Assembly (NCBI GenBank): GCA_031272575.1
Contig: JAISTO010000073.1
Coordinates: 1-11,955, forward strand
Origin: Treponema sp.
Lineage (GTDB): Bacteria; Spirochaetota; Spirochaetia; Treponematales; Breznakiellaceae
Length of the DNA: 11,955 nucleotides
Direction: 5' to 3'
This document shows, in pieces, positions 5,149-11,725 of this stretch. Within the stretch, counting starts at the first letter, position 1. Every line of letters starts with the position of its first letter. The notes under the pieces are model-generated. The model had not been told where the DNA came from. It did not search any database and saw only the letters and a list, made by a program, of their open reading frames with translations. Position numbers and translations under genes: made by a program.

Positions 5149-7204
5149 AGCCCCTCTTCCTGCGAAACGCGAAGGGCACGAACTGCACGCCGGTTTCGGT
5201 AAAGAACTTGCTGAAGAACTCGTAGTATTGCAGCCTGACCACCTGGATGGCCACGATCATGCCCTCGAGCACGATGATTACCGCGTTGCCGAACACGAGG
5301 ATGAGCCCCGCGAAGAGCGGCCCGCCGCCTGACTGGTGTACCCGCTCGGTAAACATAAACACGATGAAGGCGAGCACCCCATGCGAGAGCGCGAATGCGC
5401 CGACCCGCAGGAAACTCACGGTGTTGGAAATGTAGGTTGACGCGGTTTCGAGCACCTCCACGAAGCCCTCCATGACGAACACGAGGAGCCCCTCTTCGAA
5501 CACGGGCCGCTTGCCGGACGCGAGCCGCCAGAGCGCGGGCCCGAAAAACACGAGCGCGATGGGCGCGAGGAGCCCGATCATATCAAACCAGTGGACGCGG
5601 ATCGCCTTCCCCCCCACGAGGCTGACGATAGAGCGGACCGCAAGGTAGATCGCGTACCAAAAAAGCGCGCTCCCGGCAATGCCGGTTTTTGAAAAAAGGG
5701 CCTTGTCGTATTTCTTCAGGGTGAACAGATTGATAATATTGACGATGAGACCGCACGAGTTGAGTATGACGCCGACCCCTATGGTAAAGCCGAAAAAGTA
5801 AAACAGTTTGCCGACCGTCCCGCCTTTTTCGGCAAGGGGCATTATTGTAAGGATGCGGTCTACCGGATGCCCCGTCAGCGCGCCGGTGATGGCCCGCGTC
5901 GGCGCGACGAAGAGTTCCTCGCTGGTAAAGAACTCGCCGGTGAGGAAACCCATTACTATTGATGATATGCCGACCGCGATAAGCGGAGTCGAGTACACGC
6001 GAAGCCCCGCGAGCCGCTTTGGGCCGCGCGCGCTCGTGAGGATCCCCAGCAGCAGGAGGACGAGGCCCTGGCCCGAGTCCCCAAACATAATCCCGAAGAG
6101 CAGGGTGAAGAAAAACGCCACGAGCGGGGTGGGGTCTATGGTGCCGTAGAGCGGGGCCCCGTAGGAAAACACGACCCCCTCGAAGCCTTTCACGAAGCCC
6201 CCATGCTCGAGCGAGACCGGCACCTTCTCCGCGCCCTTGCGGACCTCGTCCAGTTCCTCCGGGTCGTAGGCCCGCACCGCCACGCGGTTCGCGGTGAGCC
6301 GCTCGAGTTCCTCCACCATGCGGGGGGCCTGGGCCGCGGGTACCCACCCGTCGATGAAGTAGACGCTCTTGGTGGCGCGGAGCCTCCCGCGCAGGCTGCC
6401 GGCCATCTCGGAGATCAGGTAGGACCCGCAGAGCCGGACGATGCTGTCGTGGTACTGCCCGCTGAGCGCCGCCTTTTTCCGCGCGATCGCCGCGATGCCC
6501 TCTTCGGCCTCTTTCAGCCGGGCCTCGAGGCCCGCCAAAAGTTCCCTGGGGATACCCTTGAAGCCCTCCGGGATCGCTATGGGGGTGAACTGGAGTTTTT
6601 TGAGTTCCGAGTCCAGGGCGAAACGGCCCTTGCGGGACGCGGCCGCGAGGATGCGGCCGCCATCGCGGCCGTCGCCGCCGGTGCTGTCCGCGTCAAGCGG
6701 GATGATCACCGCGCGGTCTGCCAGGCGCTCGCGGAGTTCCGGGCGCAGTTTGGGGTCAAGCCGCCCGACCCGCAGCGTGAGGTAGGACAGTTGGTCCAGA
6801 TCGGAGAAGGGCGCGTTGAGGCCCGCGAAGGCCCTGGCCTCCCCGAGCGCCTCCTCGACGCGGCGCTTCTCCTGCGTCCTGGCCGTCTCCTCCTCGCCGA
6901 GCGCGTCCACCGCGGCGGCGATGACCCCCAGGAGCGCGTCCTCGGCCTCGCCCGGCAGCGCGGCGTTTTCCCCCGGCTCGTCCGGCAGGTCCTTTATGGC
7001 GAGCGCCGCCGCGAGCGCGCGTACCTTTTCGAGTTTTTCGCGCACGGCGCGGGCCGCTTCCTCGTCCTCGCGGGAGGGGGACGCGCCCGGCCCCTCTTCG
7101 GCAAAGTGCATCACCGCATTCCGGCCCAGGTATTCAATCACCATGTTGATATCCCTCGCCAGTATGCTCAACTCGATGCGCTTCATTTTACGCGGTTTTA
7201 TCAT
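5147..7204 (-). CDS. ntpI: V/A-type ATPase subunit I (a subunit, membrane stator)
   Basis: A 685-residue protein of usual family length, the membrane stator that forms the ion half-channels against the c/K ring. Residues 1-350 are a soluble, coiled-coil-rich stalk-binding arm (helical stretches at 45-125 and 220-270). The membrane part opens with the family signature around IDPTPLVAFFFTLLFG and FGDSG (356-378). It continues with hydrophobic helices near 405-425, 467-495, 510-530, 540-560, 590-618 and 630-655, and ends with RLQYYEFFSKFF (658-668), the counterpart of the conserved 'RLhwvEf..Kfy'. The essential arginine of the channel is very likely R600 in SFLRVGAFALSHG. The start ATG 7204 overlaps the subunit C stop by 4 nt (ATGA), with GGAGG 7 nt upstream. 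No K, A, B, D or E genes follow. Ion specificity (H+ or Na+) cannot be told from this subunit. Confidence 0.95.
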   Translation of the reverse strand: MIKPRKMKRIELSILARDINMVIEYLGRNAVMHFAEEGPGASPSREDEEAARAVREKLEKVRALAAALAIKDLPDEPGENAALPGEAEDALLGVIAAAVDALGEEETARTQEKRRVEEALGEARAFAGLNAPFSDLDQLSYLTLRVGRLDPKLRPELRERLADRAVIIPLDADSTGGDGRDGGRILAAASRKGRFALDSELKKLQFTPIAIPEGFKGIPRELLAGLEARLKEAEEGIAAIARKKAALSGQYHDSIVRLCGSYLISEMAGSLRGRLRATKSVYFIDGWVPAAQAPRMVEELERLTANRVAVRAYDPEELDEVRKGAEKVPVSLEHGGFVKGFEGVVFSYGAPLYGTIDPTPLVAFFFTLLFGIMFGDSGQGLVLLLLGILTSARGPKRLAGLRVYSTPLIAVGISSIVMGFLTGEFFTSEELFVAPTRAITGALTGHPVDRILTIMPLAEKGGTVGKLFYFFGFTIGVGVILNSCGLIVNIINLFTLKKYDKALFSKTGIAGSALFWYAIYLAVRSIVSLVGGKAIRVHWFDMIGLLAPIALVFFGPALWRLASGKRPVFEEGLLVFVMEGFVEVLETASTYISNTVSFLRVGAFALSHGVLAFIVFMFTERVHQSGGGPLFAGLILVFGNAVIIVLEGMIVAIQVVRLQYYEFFSKFFTETGVQFVPFAFRRKRG

Positions 7205-8232
7205 CCTTGCACCTCCAAAAGCGCGGAGACCTCCGCGGAGGAAAGCCCGAGCCCGAGCCCCTCCGCGCTGCTCGTAAGGAGATCTTCTTCAAACTGTTTT
7301 AATTTGATAAAACAAAAAAAGGTGTCCATAGAAAGCGGATGCACATGAAAGGCCCTGCGCGCCTGGCGGTACAGGTACCGCGCTGCCGCGTTTTGAAAGA
7401 AGCGCGGGTCAGCGGCCCAGGCCTCGCCGGGCGTTTCGGCATTGAGGAAGCCCTGCCAGCGCCATGCGGCCCAGGGCTGCCTGCTGTCCAGGGGCAGGAC
7501 GAGCGCGGCCTCGGCCTCGGCGGCGAAGGACTTGCGGCCCGAGGCGCCTTCCGGCACACGGCAGAGGAGTTTCGCCAGTTCCGCGACCTCCATCTCGTAG
7601 TAGGTGCGGAGCCGCAGGACCCAGGCCGCGTTGAGGAGCGAGATTTCCTTTGCAAGCAGATCCTGCGAGACCCGGCGGTCGCGGCGGGGCAGTTTTTGCA
7701 GGGCCTGCCAGAGCGCGGTGTAGTAGCGGAGGTCGAGCGCGCTTTGCAGCGCCGTCGCGTCAGATGCCGTCCGCGTTAATTTGCCGTCCTTGTCCAACAG
7801 GAACGCGAACTCCGTGTCCGCAATCATCGCGGGGAGGTCGGGCCATTTATCAATTTTGAGGACACGGAAGGGCCCCATATCGGTGAAGCGGGGCGTTTTG
7901 GCGGTTTCGCCGGCAAGGAAGGCCGCGATGCAGTTTCGGAGATCGTTGTACTCGGCGGCCCGCAGCAGCAGCACGAGCGCCTCGGGCGGGCTTCGAAAGC
8001 AGGAGATGACAGCGCGAATGGCGGACACGGCCCGCAGCGCGATACGGGTTTCGAGGTCGGGCAGCAGTTCCCGCTCCGGCAGGTCCCGGCTGCCCCCCCC
8101 GAACACGAGGCGGTCGAGCGCGGAGAGGCGATCCGCGCTCCGCAGCGGGAGCGCGCGCTTCCCTATGAAGGATTTGCCGATGACTCCGCAGGCCTTCGCG
8201 TACGCGTAGGCCCTCTCGCCCGTCTGAAACAT
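7201..8232 (-). CDS. ntpC: V/A-type ATPase subunit C (AC39 / d family)
   Basis: A 343-residue protein matching the AC39/subunit d family, which sits on the rotor ring and connects it to the central stalk. The N-terminus ERAYAYAKACGVIGKSFIG and C-terminal FFCFIKLKQFEEDLLTSSAEG fit the family's opening 'YAYanar...' and closing 'fiKlkE..' patterns. The middle is helical and rich in Leu, Arg and Ala (for example LRAAEYNDLRNCIAAFL), as expected for the three-helix-bundle repeats. The sequence is diverged, so the assignment leans partly on its position between the stalk gene and subunit I. The start ATG 8232 overlaps the upstream TAA (TAATG) with AAGGA just before it, and the stop overlaps the start of ntpI, so the genes are tightly coupled. 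Confidence 0.85.
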   Translation of the reverse strand: MFQTGERAYAYAKACGVIGKSFIGKRALPLRSADRLSALDRLVFGGGSRDLPERELLPDLETRIALRAVSAIRAVISCFRSPPEALVLLLRAAEYNDLRNCIAAFLAGETAKTPRFTDMGPFRVLKIDKWPDLPAMIADTEFAFLLDKDGKLTRTASDATALQSALDLRYYTALWQALQKLPRRDRRVSQDLLAKEISLLNAAWVLRLRTYYEMEVAELAKLLCRVPEGASGRKSFAAEAEAALVLPLDSRQPWAAWRWQGFLNAETPGEAWAADPRFFQNAAARYLYRQARRAFHVHPLSMDTFFCFIKLKQFEEDLLTSSAEGLGLGLSSAEVSALLEVQG

Positions 8233-8543
8233 TACCCGTCCTTGCAGAGGAACCCCTCTGCCAGCGCGGAAAACCGCGCCTGGTCCAGCGGCGCCGCGTC
8301 GAGGGCGGCGCGGTACGCCGCCAGCCGCTCCTCGTAATCCTTCCGCGCCTCTTCAAGGTGACGTTGGTACTCCGCCTCGAGCGCGGCCGCCTGTTTCGCA
8401 TACGCGGCGTCATGACCGGCGCGCGCGGCCTTCTCGGCCTCCGCGGCGCGGCGCCCGGCCTCGGTCTGCGCGTCGTTCACCATGTTTGCGGCCTCTGCCT
8501 CTATGTGCAGAAGGTGCTGCAGGATGGCCTCGTTGTCCGGCAT
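8232..8543 (-). CDS. V/A-type ATPase peripheral-stalk coiled-coil subunit (G/H-like)
   Basis: A 103-residue, highly charged protein, almost entirely one Ala/Glu/Arg-rich helix (about residues 8-85, for example HIEAEAANMVNDAQTEAGRR), matching in length and character the G/H subunits that pair with subunit E to form the peripheral stalks. It starts at ATG 8543 with GGAG close upstream, 11 nt after the EIIA-like gene, and overlaps the next gene by one base. There are no enzymatic motifs. Coiled coils give weak sequence signal, so the function rests on length, composition and position directly before subunits C and I. Subunit E, its expected partner, is not in the window. Confidence 0.7.
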   Translation of the reverse strand: MPDNEAILQHLLHIEAEAANMVNDAQTEAGRRAAEAEKAARAGHDAAYAKQAAALEAEYQRHLEEARKDYEERLAAYRAALDAAPLDQARFSALAEGFLCKDG

Positions 8544-8554
8544 AGTCTCCGCTC

Positions 8555-9028
8555 CTAGTCAGATGCCAGGACGATGTCTTCGTACTTCTTGATGACGCCG
8601 TTCGCGCCCGTGGGGCTCGTCTGCGCGATCATGTCGGTATAGAACTGCGGATCGTCGAGGAGCCCGGCGAGACGCTTCAAAAGCCGCAGGTGAATTTCGG
8701 AGTCCTTCTCCGGCGCAAGCAGCATAAAGAGGATGTAGACCGGCTGCCCGTCCAGCGCGTCGTAGTTGATACCCTTGCGGGATATGCCGAGCACCCCTTT
8801 AATGCCGCTCACCGCGTCGCTTTTGCCGTGGGGCAGCGCTATGCCCTTGTGAATGCCGGTGGACATCTTCGCCTCGCGCTTGCGGAGCGCGTCGAGTATG
8901 TCCTCGCGGGCCTCGGAGCCTTCACGCTGACAGTAATGATCGACCAGTTCCTCGAAGACTTCTTCTTTGTCCTCGGATTCGAGCCCGATCTTTATGCATT
9001 CGGGCCTGAACACATCGTAGAGAAACAT
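8555..9028 (-). CDS. ptsN: PTS EIIA type-2 domain protein (EIIA-Ntr-like, regulatory)
   Basis: A 157-residue single-domain EIIA of the mannitol/fructose/nitrogen class. The phosphorylation site is in GIALPHGKSD, with the phosphoacceptor His67, preceded by the usual RE...STGI (residues 51-59: REAKMSTGI). The later core VYILFMLLAPEKDSEIHLRLLKRLAGLL (about 96-124) is also typical, including the second conserved histidine. No EIIB or EIIC is fused or adjacent, so this is probably a regulatory phosphocarrier receiving phosphate from HPr rather than a sugar importer. It starts at ATG 9028 behind GGGAGG and lies 17 nt after secG and 11 nt before the stalk gene, so it is co-transcribed with ATPase subunits. 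ptsN is a functional analogy; I am sure of the domain, less of orthology. Confidence 0.9.
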   Translation of the reverse strand: MFLYDVFRPECIKIGLESEDKEEVFEELVDHYCQREGSEAREDILDALRKREAKMSTGIHKGIALPHGKSDAVSGIKGVLGISRKGINYDALDGQPVYILFMLLAPEKDSEIHLRLLKRLAGLLDDPQFYTDMIAQTSPTGANGVIKKYEDIVLASD

Positions 9029-9045
9029 CGCAATACCTCCCGGCC

Positions 9046-9477
9046 TCAGGGCGCGCCTGCCGGGGGCTCAGCAGCCTGAGTCTCCGCCGCGGGAGCCTCG
9101 CCTTCAGCGGCGCCTTCAGATGCGCCTTCAGGCGCGGCCTCGGTCTCCGTGGCCTCCGCCGCCGACGTCTCTTCGTCCAGGAACCAGGACGTGTTCCCCT
9201 CGGGCGTCTGCTCGAGGGCGGCCTTTTCCACCCCGCTCCCCCCGGGTGTGCGGTTCACGAGCGCCAGCGCCAGGCTGATTATGAGAAAGAGCGCGCCCAG
9301 CACGGTCGTTGCGCGGGTTAGGACATTGCCGGATCGGGACCCGAACGCGGACGCCGACCCCCCCGCAAAAATGCCCCCCAGACTGTCCCCTTCCTCGTTC
9401 TGTGCCAGCACCAGCAGCACCCGAAGGATGGCAGTTATGACAAAAAACACCAAAAGAACGATACTTAGTATACCCAT
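9046..9477 (-). CDS. secG: Preprotein translocase subunit SecG
   Basis: A 143-residue protein and the first gene of the operon; SecG is the accessory subunit of the SecYEG channel. It has two membrane helices (about 3-25 and 55-75) joined by the diagnostic loop AQNEEGDSLGGIFAGGSASAF, which carries the family pattern 'Q..kg.glg..fggg.s..fG'. After the second helix comes an unusually long (about 68 residues) acidic, Ala/Glu/Pro-rich tail, presumably disordered. The start ATG 9477 has ATGGAG 7 nt upstream, and the promoter is at 9524-9552. In Treponema pallidum, as I recall, secG also lies near a V-ATPase cluster, which supports the linkage and the taxonomic guess. Confidence 0.93.
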   Translation of the reverse strand: MGILSIVLLVFFVITAILRVLLVLAQNEEGDSLGGIFAGGSASAFGSRSGNVLTRATTVLGALFLIISLALALVNRTPGGSGVEKAALEQTPEGNTSWFLDEETSAAEATETEAAPEGASEGAAEGEAPAAETQAAEPPAGAP

Positions 9478-9523
9478 GGTTTACTCCATTGATGGGAGGC
9501 CAGCGCCCCCCGCATTCGCTTTT

Positions 9524-9552
9524 AGTCTACACAGTTCGGAAAATTTAAGCAA
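9524..9552 (-). promoter_or_regulatory. Promoter of the secG-ATPase operon
   Basis: On the minus strand, TTGCTT (9547-9552) and TAGACT (9524-9529) are separated by 17 bp. This is the only good promoter found upstream of secG, and it sits back to back with the truA promoter in a 158-bp divergent intergenic region. Confidence 0.55.
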
Positions 9553-9567
9553 GGGGGGGAGCGGACA

Positions 9568-9592
9568 GGGAAAATGACGCGCCCTAAAGCCG
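9568..9592. repeat. Dispersed-repeat fragment in the secG-truA intergenic region
   Basis: GGGAAAATGACGCG followed by CCCTAAAGCCG matches 11327-11351, inside the inverted-repeat element at 11229-11697, at 23 of 25 positions. It lies between the divergent promoters, upstream of both genes, and suggests that a fragment of the element family once sat here. Confidence 0.65.
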
Positions 9593-9600
9593 TGAAACGC

Positions 9601-9629
9601 TTGCCTTCCGTTTGCGGCCCTGCTATAAT
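9601..9629 (+). promoter_or_regulatory. Near-consensus promoter of truA
   Basis: TTGCCT (9601-9606), a 17-bp spacer and a perfect TATAAT (9624-9629). The expected transcription start, about 7 nt after the -10, falls at the GTG start of truA (9636). Confidence 0.7.
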
Positions 9630-9635
9630 CCTTTT

Positions 9636-10421
9636 GTGGATAGGAACATAGCCCTCGTTCTTGCCTATGACGGCACGGATTTTTCCGGTTGGGAACGGCA
9701 GGAGGGGCGCAGAACCGTGCAGGGCGCTGTCGAGGCCGCGCTCGAGACGCTTCACAAAAAGCCCGTCCCCGTTATCGGCGCGGGACGGACCGACGCGGGG
9801 GTGCATGCGGCAGGGCAGGCCGCGTCCTTTCACACCGGAATCGCCGGCATGGACGCGGCCCGTTTCGTGCCCGCGCTGAACAGCCTGCTGCCGCGCGACA
9901 TCCGCGTCCTCAGCGCGCGCGAGGTCCCCGCCGCGTTCCACGCCCGTTACGACGCAAAGTCCCGCACGTACCGCTATCATTTCGTGTGCGGCCGCCAGGC
10001 TCTCCCCTGGGAACTGCGCTATGCCTGGCGCCTGAACCGCCGCCCGCGCATCGCCCTGCTGAACGACTACGCGCGCCTCCTCCGCGGCGAAATCGACAGC
10101 ACCGCCTTCACCGCCGCGGGAGATCGCAGCCTTTCACGGCGGCGCTGGTTTTTCGGGGCCTCTTTTTTTGTTCAGGGGGACGTTCTTGTCTTCGAGATCA
10201 CCGCCAACGCCTTTCTGTGGAAAATGGTGCGCACCATAGTGGGTACGCTGCTTCAGTTTGAGGAAAAAGACGCAGCCCCCGAGGCCCTCAGCGCTCTCCT
10301 CCAAAAAGGGGATCGCGCACTCGCAGGCCCTGCCGCGCCGGCTCAGGGGCTCTTCCTGTGGAAGGTAGACTATTTTCGGACGGGCTTACTGGATTCGATT
10401 CCCCCCCCGAAAAGTAAATGA
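9636..10421 (+). CDS. truA: tRNA pseudouridine(38-40) synthase TruA
   Basis: A 261-residue enzyme of usual family length that isomerises uridines at positions 38-40 of the tRNA anticodon stem-loop. The catalytic aspartate is D53 in GRTDAGVHAAGQAASF. The N-terminal LAYDGTDFSGWERQ and the mid-protein KSRTYRYHF, FTAAGDRS and FLWKMVRTIVGTLL are all family hallmarks. GTG 9636 is chosen because the conserved N-terminus (RNIALVLAYDG) begins just after it. The alternative TTG at 9612 overlaps the promoter and could not be on the transcript. There is no SD upstream, because the promoter's -10 ends only 6 nt before the GTG, so the mRNA is predicted to be leaderless. It is divergent from secG and followed by a gene with its own promoter. 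Confidence 0.95.
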   Translation: MDRNIALVLAYDGTDFSGWERQEGRRTVQGAVEAALETLHKKPVPVIGAGRTDAGVHAAGQAASFHTGIAGMDAARFVPALNSLLPRDIRVLSAREVPAAFHARYDAKSRTYRYHFVCGRQALPWELRYAWRLNRRPRIALLNDYARLLRGEIDSTAFTAAGDRSLSRRRWFFGASFFVQGDVLVFEITANAFLWKMVRTIVGTLLQFEEKDAAPEALSALLQKGDRALAGPAAPAQGLFLWKVDYFRTGLLDSIPPPKSK

Positions 10422-10441
10422 GGCATCGCGGGGGCCGCCGC

Positions 10442-10470
10442 TTGCCTTTTGCGCGGGATTGCGGTAACAT
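10442..10470 (+). promoter_or_regulatory. Promoter of the aspartic protease gene
   Basis: TTGCCT (10442-10447), a 17-bp spacer and TAACAT (10465-10470). An overlapping CATAAT (10468-10473) would need a 20-bp spacer and is less likely. The -35 hexamer is the same as that of truA. Confidence 0.5.
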
Positions 10471-10498
10471 AATCATATATCTTTTTATGGAGGTAATT

Positions 10499-10912
10499 AT
10501 GGGAGACGTAAGAGAAAACATCACGTTTAAAAACGCGGAGGACACCATCCTCTTTAATCGAGGCGACCTCAAGGAGGCGGAAATCCGGCAGGCCACGGTG
10601 CCGGTGCTTGTCGATACGGGCTGCCACACGGTGGTGCTGACCGAGGCCACTGCCAGGCGGCTGGGTGTGGTAATGCGGGACCGGCAGATGGTCACGCTGG
10701 CGGGCGGGGTAAAGCACGAAGGAATAAAGGCGGGCGCCGTGGAAATTCACTGGAAAGACCGCTACACCATTTGCTTCCCGGTAGTGCTCCCCGGAGAGAA
10801 AGAGGACCTTATGGGGGTTATCCCCCTCGAAGACATGGACCTGCTGGTCGACCCGGTGCGTCAGCGGCTCGCGGGCGCCCACGGCGATGTGTGGGCGAAG
10901 TTTATCAAATGA
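10499..10912 (+). CDS. Clan AA retropepsin-like aspartic protease, single domain
   Basis: A 137-residue protein with the retroviral-type active site VLVDTGCHTVVLTE (D39-T40-G41), a following beta-rich middle (QMVTLAGGVKHEG), and the second half-site-like segment MGVIPLEDMDLLVDPVRQRL. Like viral retropepsins it contains one catalytic Asp per chain, so it should act as a homodimer. No signal peptide, transmembrane segment or fused domain is visible, so it is predicted to be cytoplasmic. ATG 10499 is preferred, with GGAGG (10489-10493) 5 nt upstream; an in-frame ATG at 10487 overlaps the SD. It is a stand-alone gene with its own promoter, and no partner gene such as an antitoxin follows. The natural substrate of these bacterial proteins is unknown to me. 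Confidence 0.85.
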   Translation: MGDVRENITFKNAEDTILFNRGDLKEAEIRQATVPVLVDTGCHTVVLTEATARRLGVVMRDRQMVTLAGGVKHEGIKAGAVEIHWKDRYTICFPVVLPGEKEDLMGVIPLEDMDLLVDPVRQRLAGAHGDVWAKFIK

Positions 10913-10929
10913 TGGCCTTTTTTTGAAGA

Positions 10930-10975
10930 AAACCTCACACGGAGGCGCGGAAGTCACGGAGGCACAGGGAAAACG
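10930..10975. repeat. Degenerate short tandem repeat (CACGGAGGC-type)
   Basis: Units such as CACACGGAGGCGCGG and CACGGAGGCACAGGG follow each other shortly after the protease gene. A related ACCACGAAGGCGCAACGG occurs at 11155-11172. These are of the low-complexity 'CACGGAGGCACAGAG' kind seen between genes in several bacterial phyla. No coding potential. Confidence 0.5.
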
Positions 10976-10994
10976 GAATAATTTGAATGATGAG

Positions 10995-11024
10995 GAAGTT
11001 CAAAAACTTCAGTTTTTGAACTTC
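10995..11024. repeat. Hairpin 1: perfect 14-bp inverted repeat
   Basis: GAAGTTCAAAAACT (10995-11008) and AGTTTTTGAACTTC (11011-11024) are perfect complements around 2 nt. They share the core GTTCAAAAAC with the arms of hairpin 3. No T-tract follows, so this is not an ordinary terminator. Confidence 0.85.
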
Positions 11025-11038
11025 TACCTTAAAAAAAC

Positions 11039-11072
11039 GCAGTTTTGTCGCGCCTTTGGCGCGAAAAACTGC
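11039..11072. repeat. Hairpin 2: 15-bp stem with one bulge
   Basis: GCAGTTTT (11039-11046) pairs with AAAACTGC (11065-11072), and TCGCGCC (11048-11054) with GGCGCGA (11058-11064), around a TTT loop; G11047 is bulged. It appears built from an outer and an inner palindrome. Confidence 0.8.
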
Positions 11073-11073
11073 A

Positions 11074-11134
11074 AGAGCCTGTTCAAAAACCGTGCGCTTT
11101 AGCGCACAGTCGATATAGTTTTTGAACAGGCTCT
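11074..11134. repeat. Hairpin 3: perfect 17-bp stem enclosing a second hairpin
   Basis: AGAGCCTGTTCAAAAAC (11074-11090) pairs perfectly with GTTTTTGAACAGGCTCT (11118-11134). The loop contains GTGCGCT / AGCGCAC (11092-11107) around TT. The nested design resembles REP/BIME-type repeats or a structured small RNA; no promoter is evident for it. Confidence 0.85.
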
Positions 11135-11170
11135 GATATCCGGGATTTAAAATTCACCACGAAGGCGCAA

Positions 11171-11187
11171 CGGAAACGCAGTTTCCG
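11171..11187. repeat. Short palindrome CGGAAAC-GCA-GTTTCCG
   Basis: A perfect 7-bp stem with a 3-nt loop in the intergenic region between the hairpin cluster and the first inverted-repeat element. It has the same design (short perfect stem, 2-3 nt loop) as the palindromes within the elements. Confidence 0.7.
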
Positions 11188-11228
11188 CAGGCCCAAAAGG
11201 AAACGCTGATTGCATGGGGAATGGGGAG

Positions 11229-11697
11229 CACTGTCAACAAGTTAAGACTGTCATTCCGCGGCTTGGCCCCGTCATTCCGCGGTAAAACCTGCGGAATCTG
11301 CCCCGTAGGGGGGCGGGGAACGGCCGGGGAAAATGACGCGGCCTAAAGCTGCCCCTTCAGGCAAAAAGAAGCCAAAACCTTGCGCTGCCGTCCCGGGTCA
11401 CCGTCGCCGACACCTTCGCGATGCTGGGCGGTACTCTTCCCGGTACGGTAACACTTACTGGGGTTTTGTCTTTTTTTGCCCCAAATGCCACGCGCATAGA
11501 GAAGTACGGTGTCACTTCGAGTTATTCCCTGTCTCTCGTGCATTAGCCGACGGCAACTTCGTTGCCGCATACAGCCTTCTAATCATTTTCCCCGTCCGTT
11601 CCCCGCCCCATAAGGGCGCACAAGCGCAGCATTTTCCCCGTATGACGGAGAGAAAGCCCGGCAATGACGGCCTGTTTCCCTTAACTTGTTGACAGTG
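11229..11697. mobile_element. MITE-like element A with 18-bp perfect terminal inverted repeats
   Basis: It is bounded by CACTGTCAACAAGTTAAG (11229-11246) and its exact complement (11680-11697); total 469 bp. Inside lies a second inverted pair, 27 nt with one mismatch (11310-11336 and 11583-11609). GTCATTCC / GTCATTGCC motifs are near both ends, as is a GGAATCTGCCCC segment. There is no transposase gene. The centre (about 11352-11570) carries a possible decayed coding fragment and the palindrome CGGCAAC-TTC-GTTGCCG (11551-11567). GGGGAGT-like sequence flanks both sides. Without a transposase it would be non-autonomous. No target-site duplication is clear. Confidence 0.7.
11388..11546 (+). pseudogene. 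Possible captured fragment of a beta-rich protein inside element A
   Basis: The frame reads PSRVTVADTFAMLGGTLPG, TVTLTGVLSFFAPNATRI, and EKYGVTSSYSLSLVH to a TAG at 11544-11546. The alternating hydrophobic, Thr/Ser/Gly-rich text looks like part of a surface-protein repeat rather than random translation. It has no start codon or SD in context. It may be cargo or a relic in the element. Weak evidence only. Confidence 0.25.
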
Positions 11698-11725
11698 GGG
11701 CGCGGAGCGCTTGGGGAGTAGGGAT

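Noticed and set aside
6203..7348. Long plus-strand open frame opposite the subunit I gene
   Set aside because: It is antisense to a confidently identified V-ATPase gene, is Arg/Gly-rich, has no SD and reflects the GC-biased third positions of the real gene.
11333..11692. 119-codon plus-strand open frame within element A
   Set aside because: It spans the inner inverted repeats of the element, has no SD and resembles no known protein; a different frame of the centre looks more protein-like.
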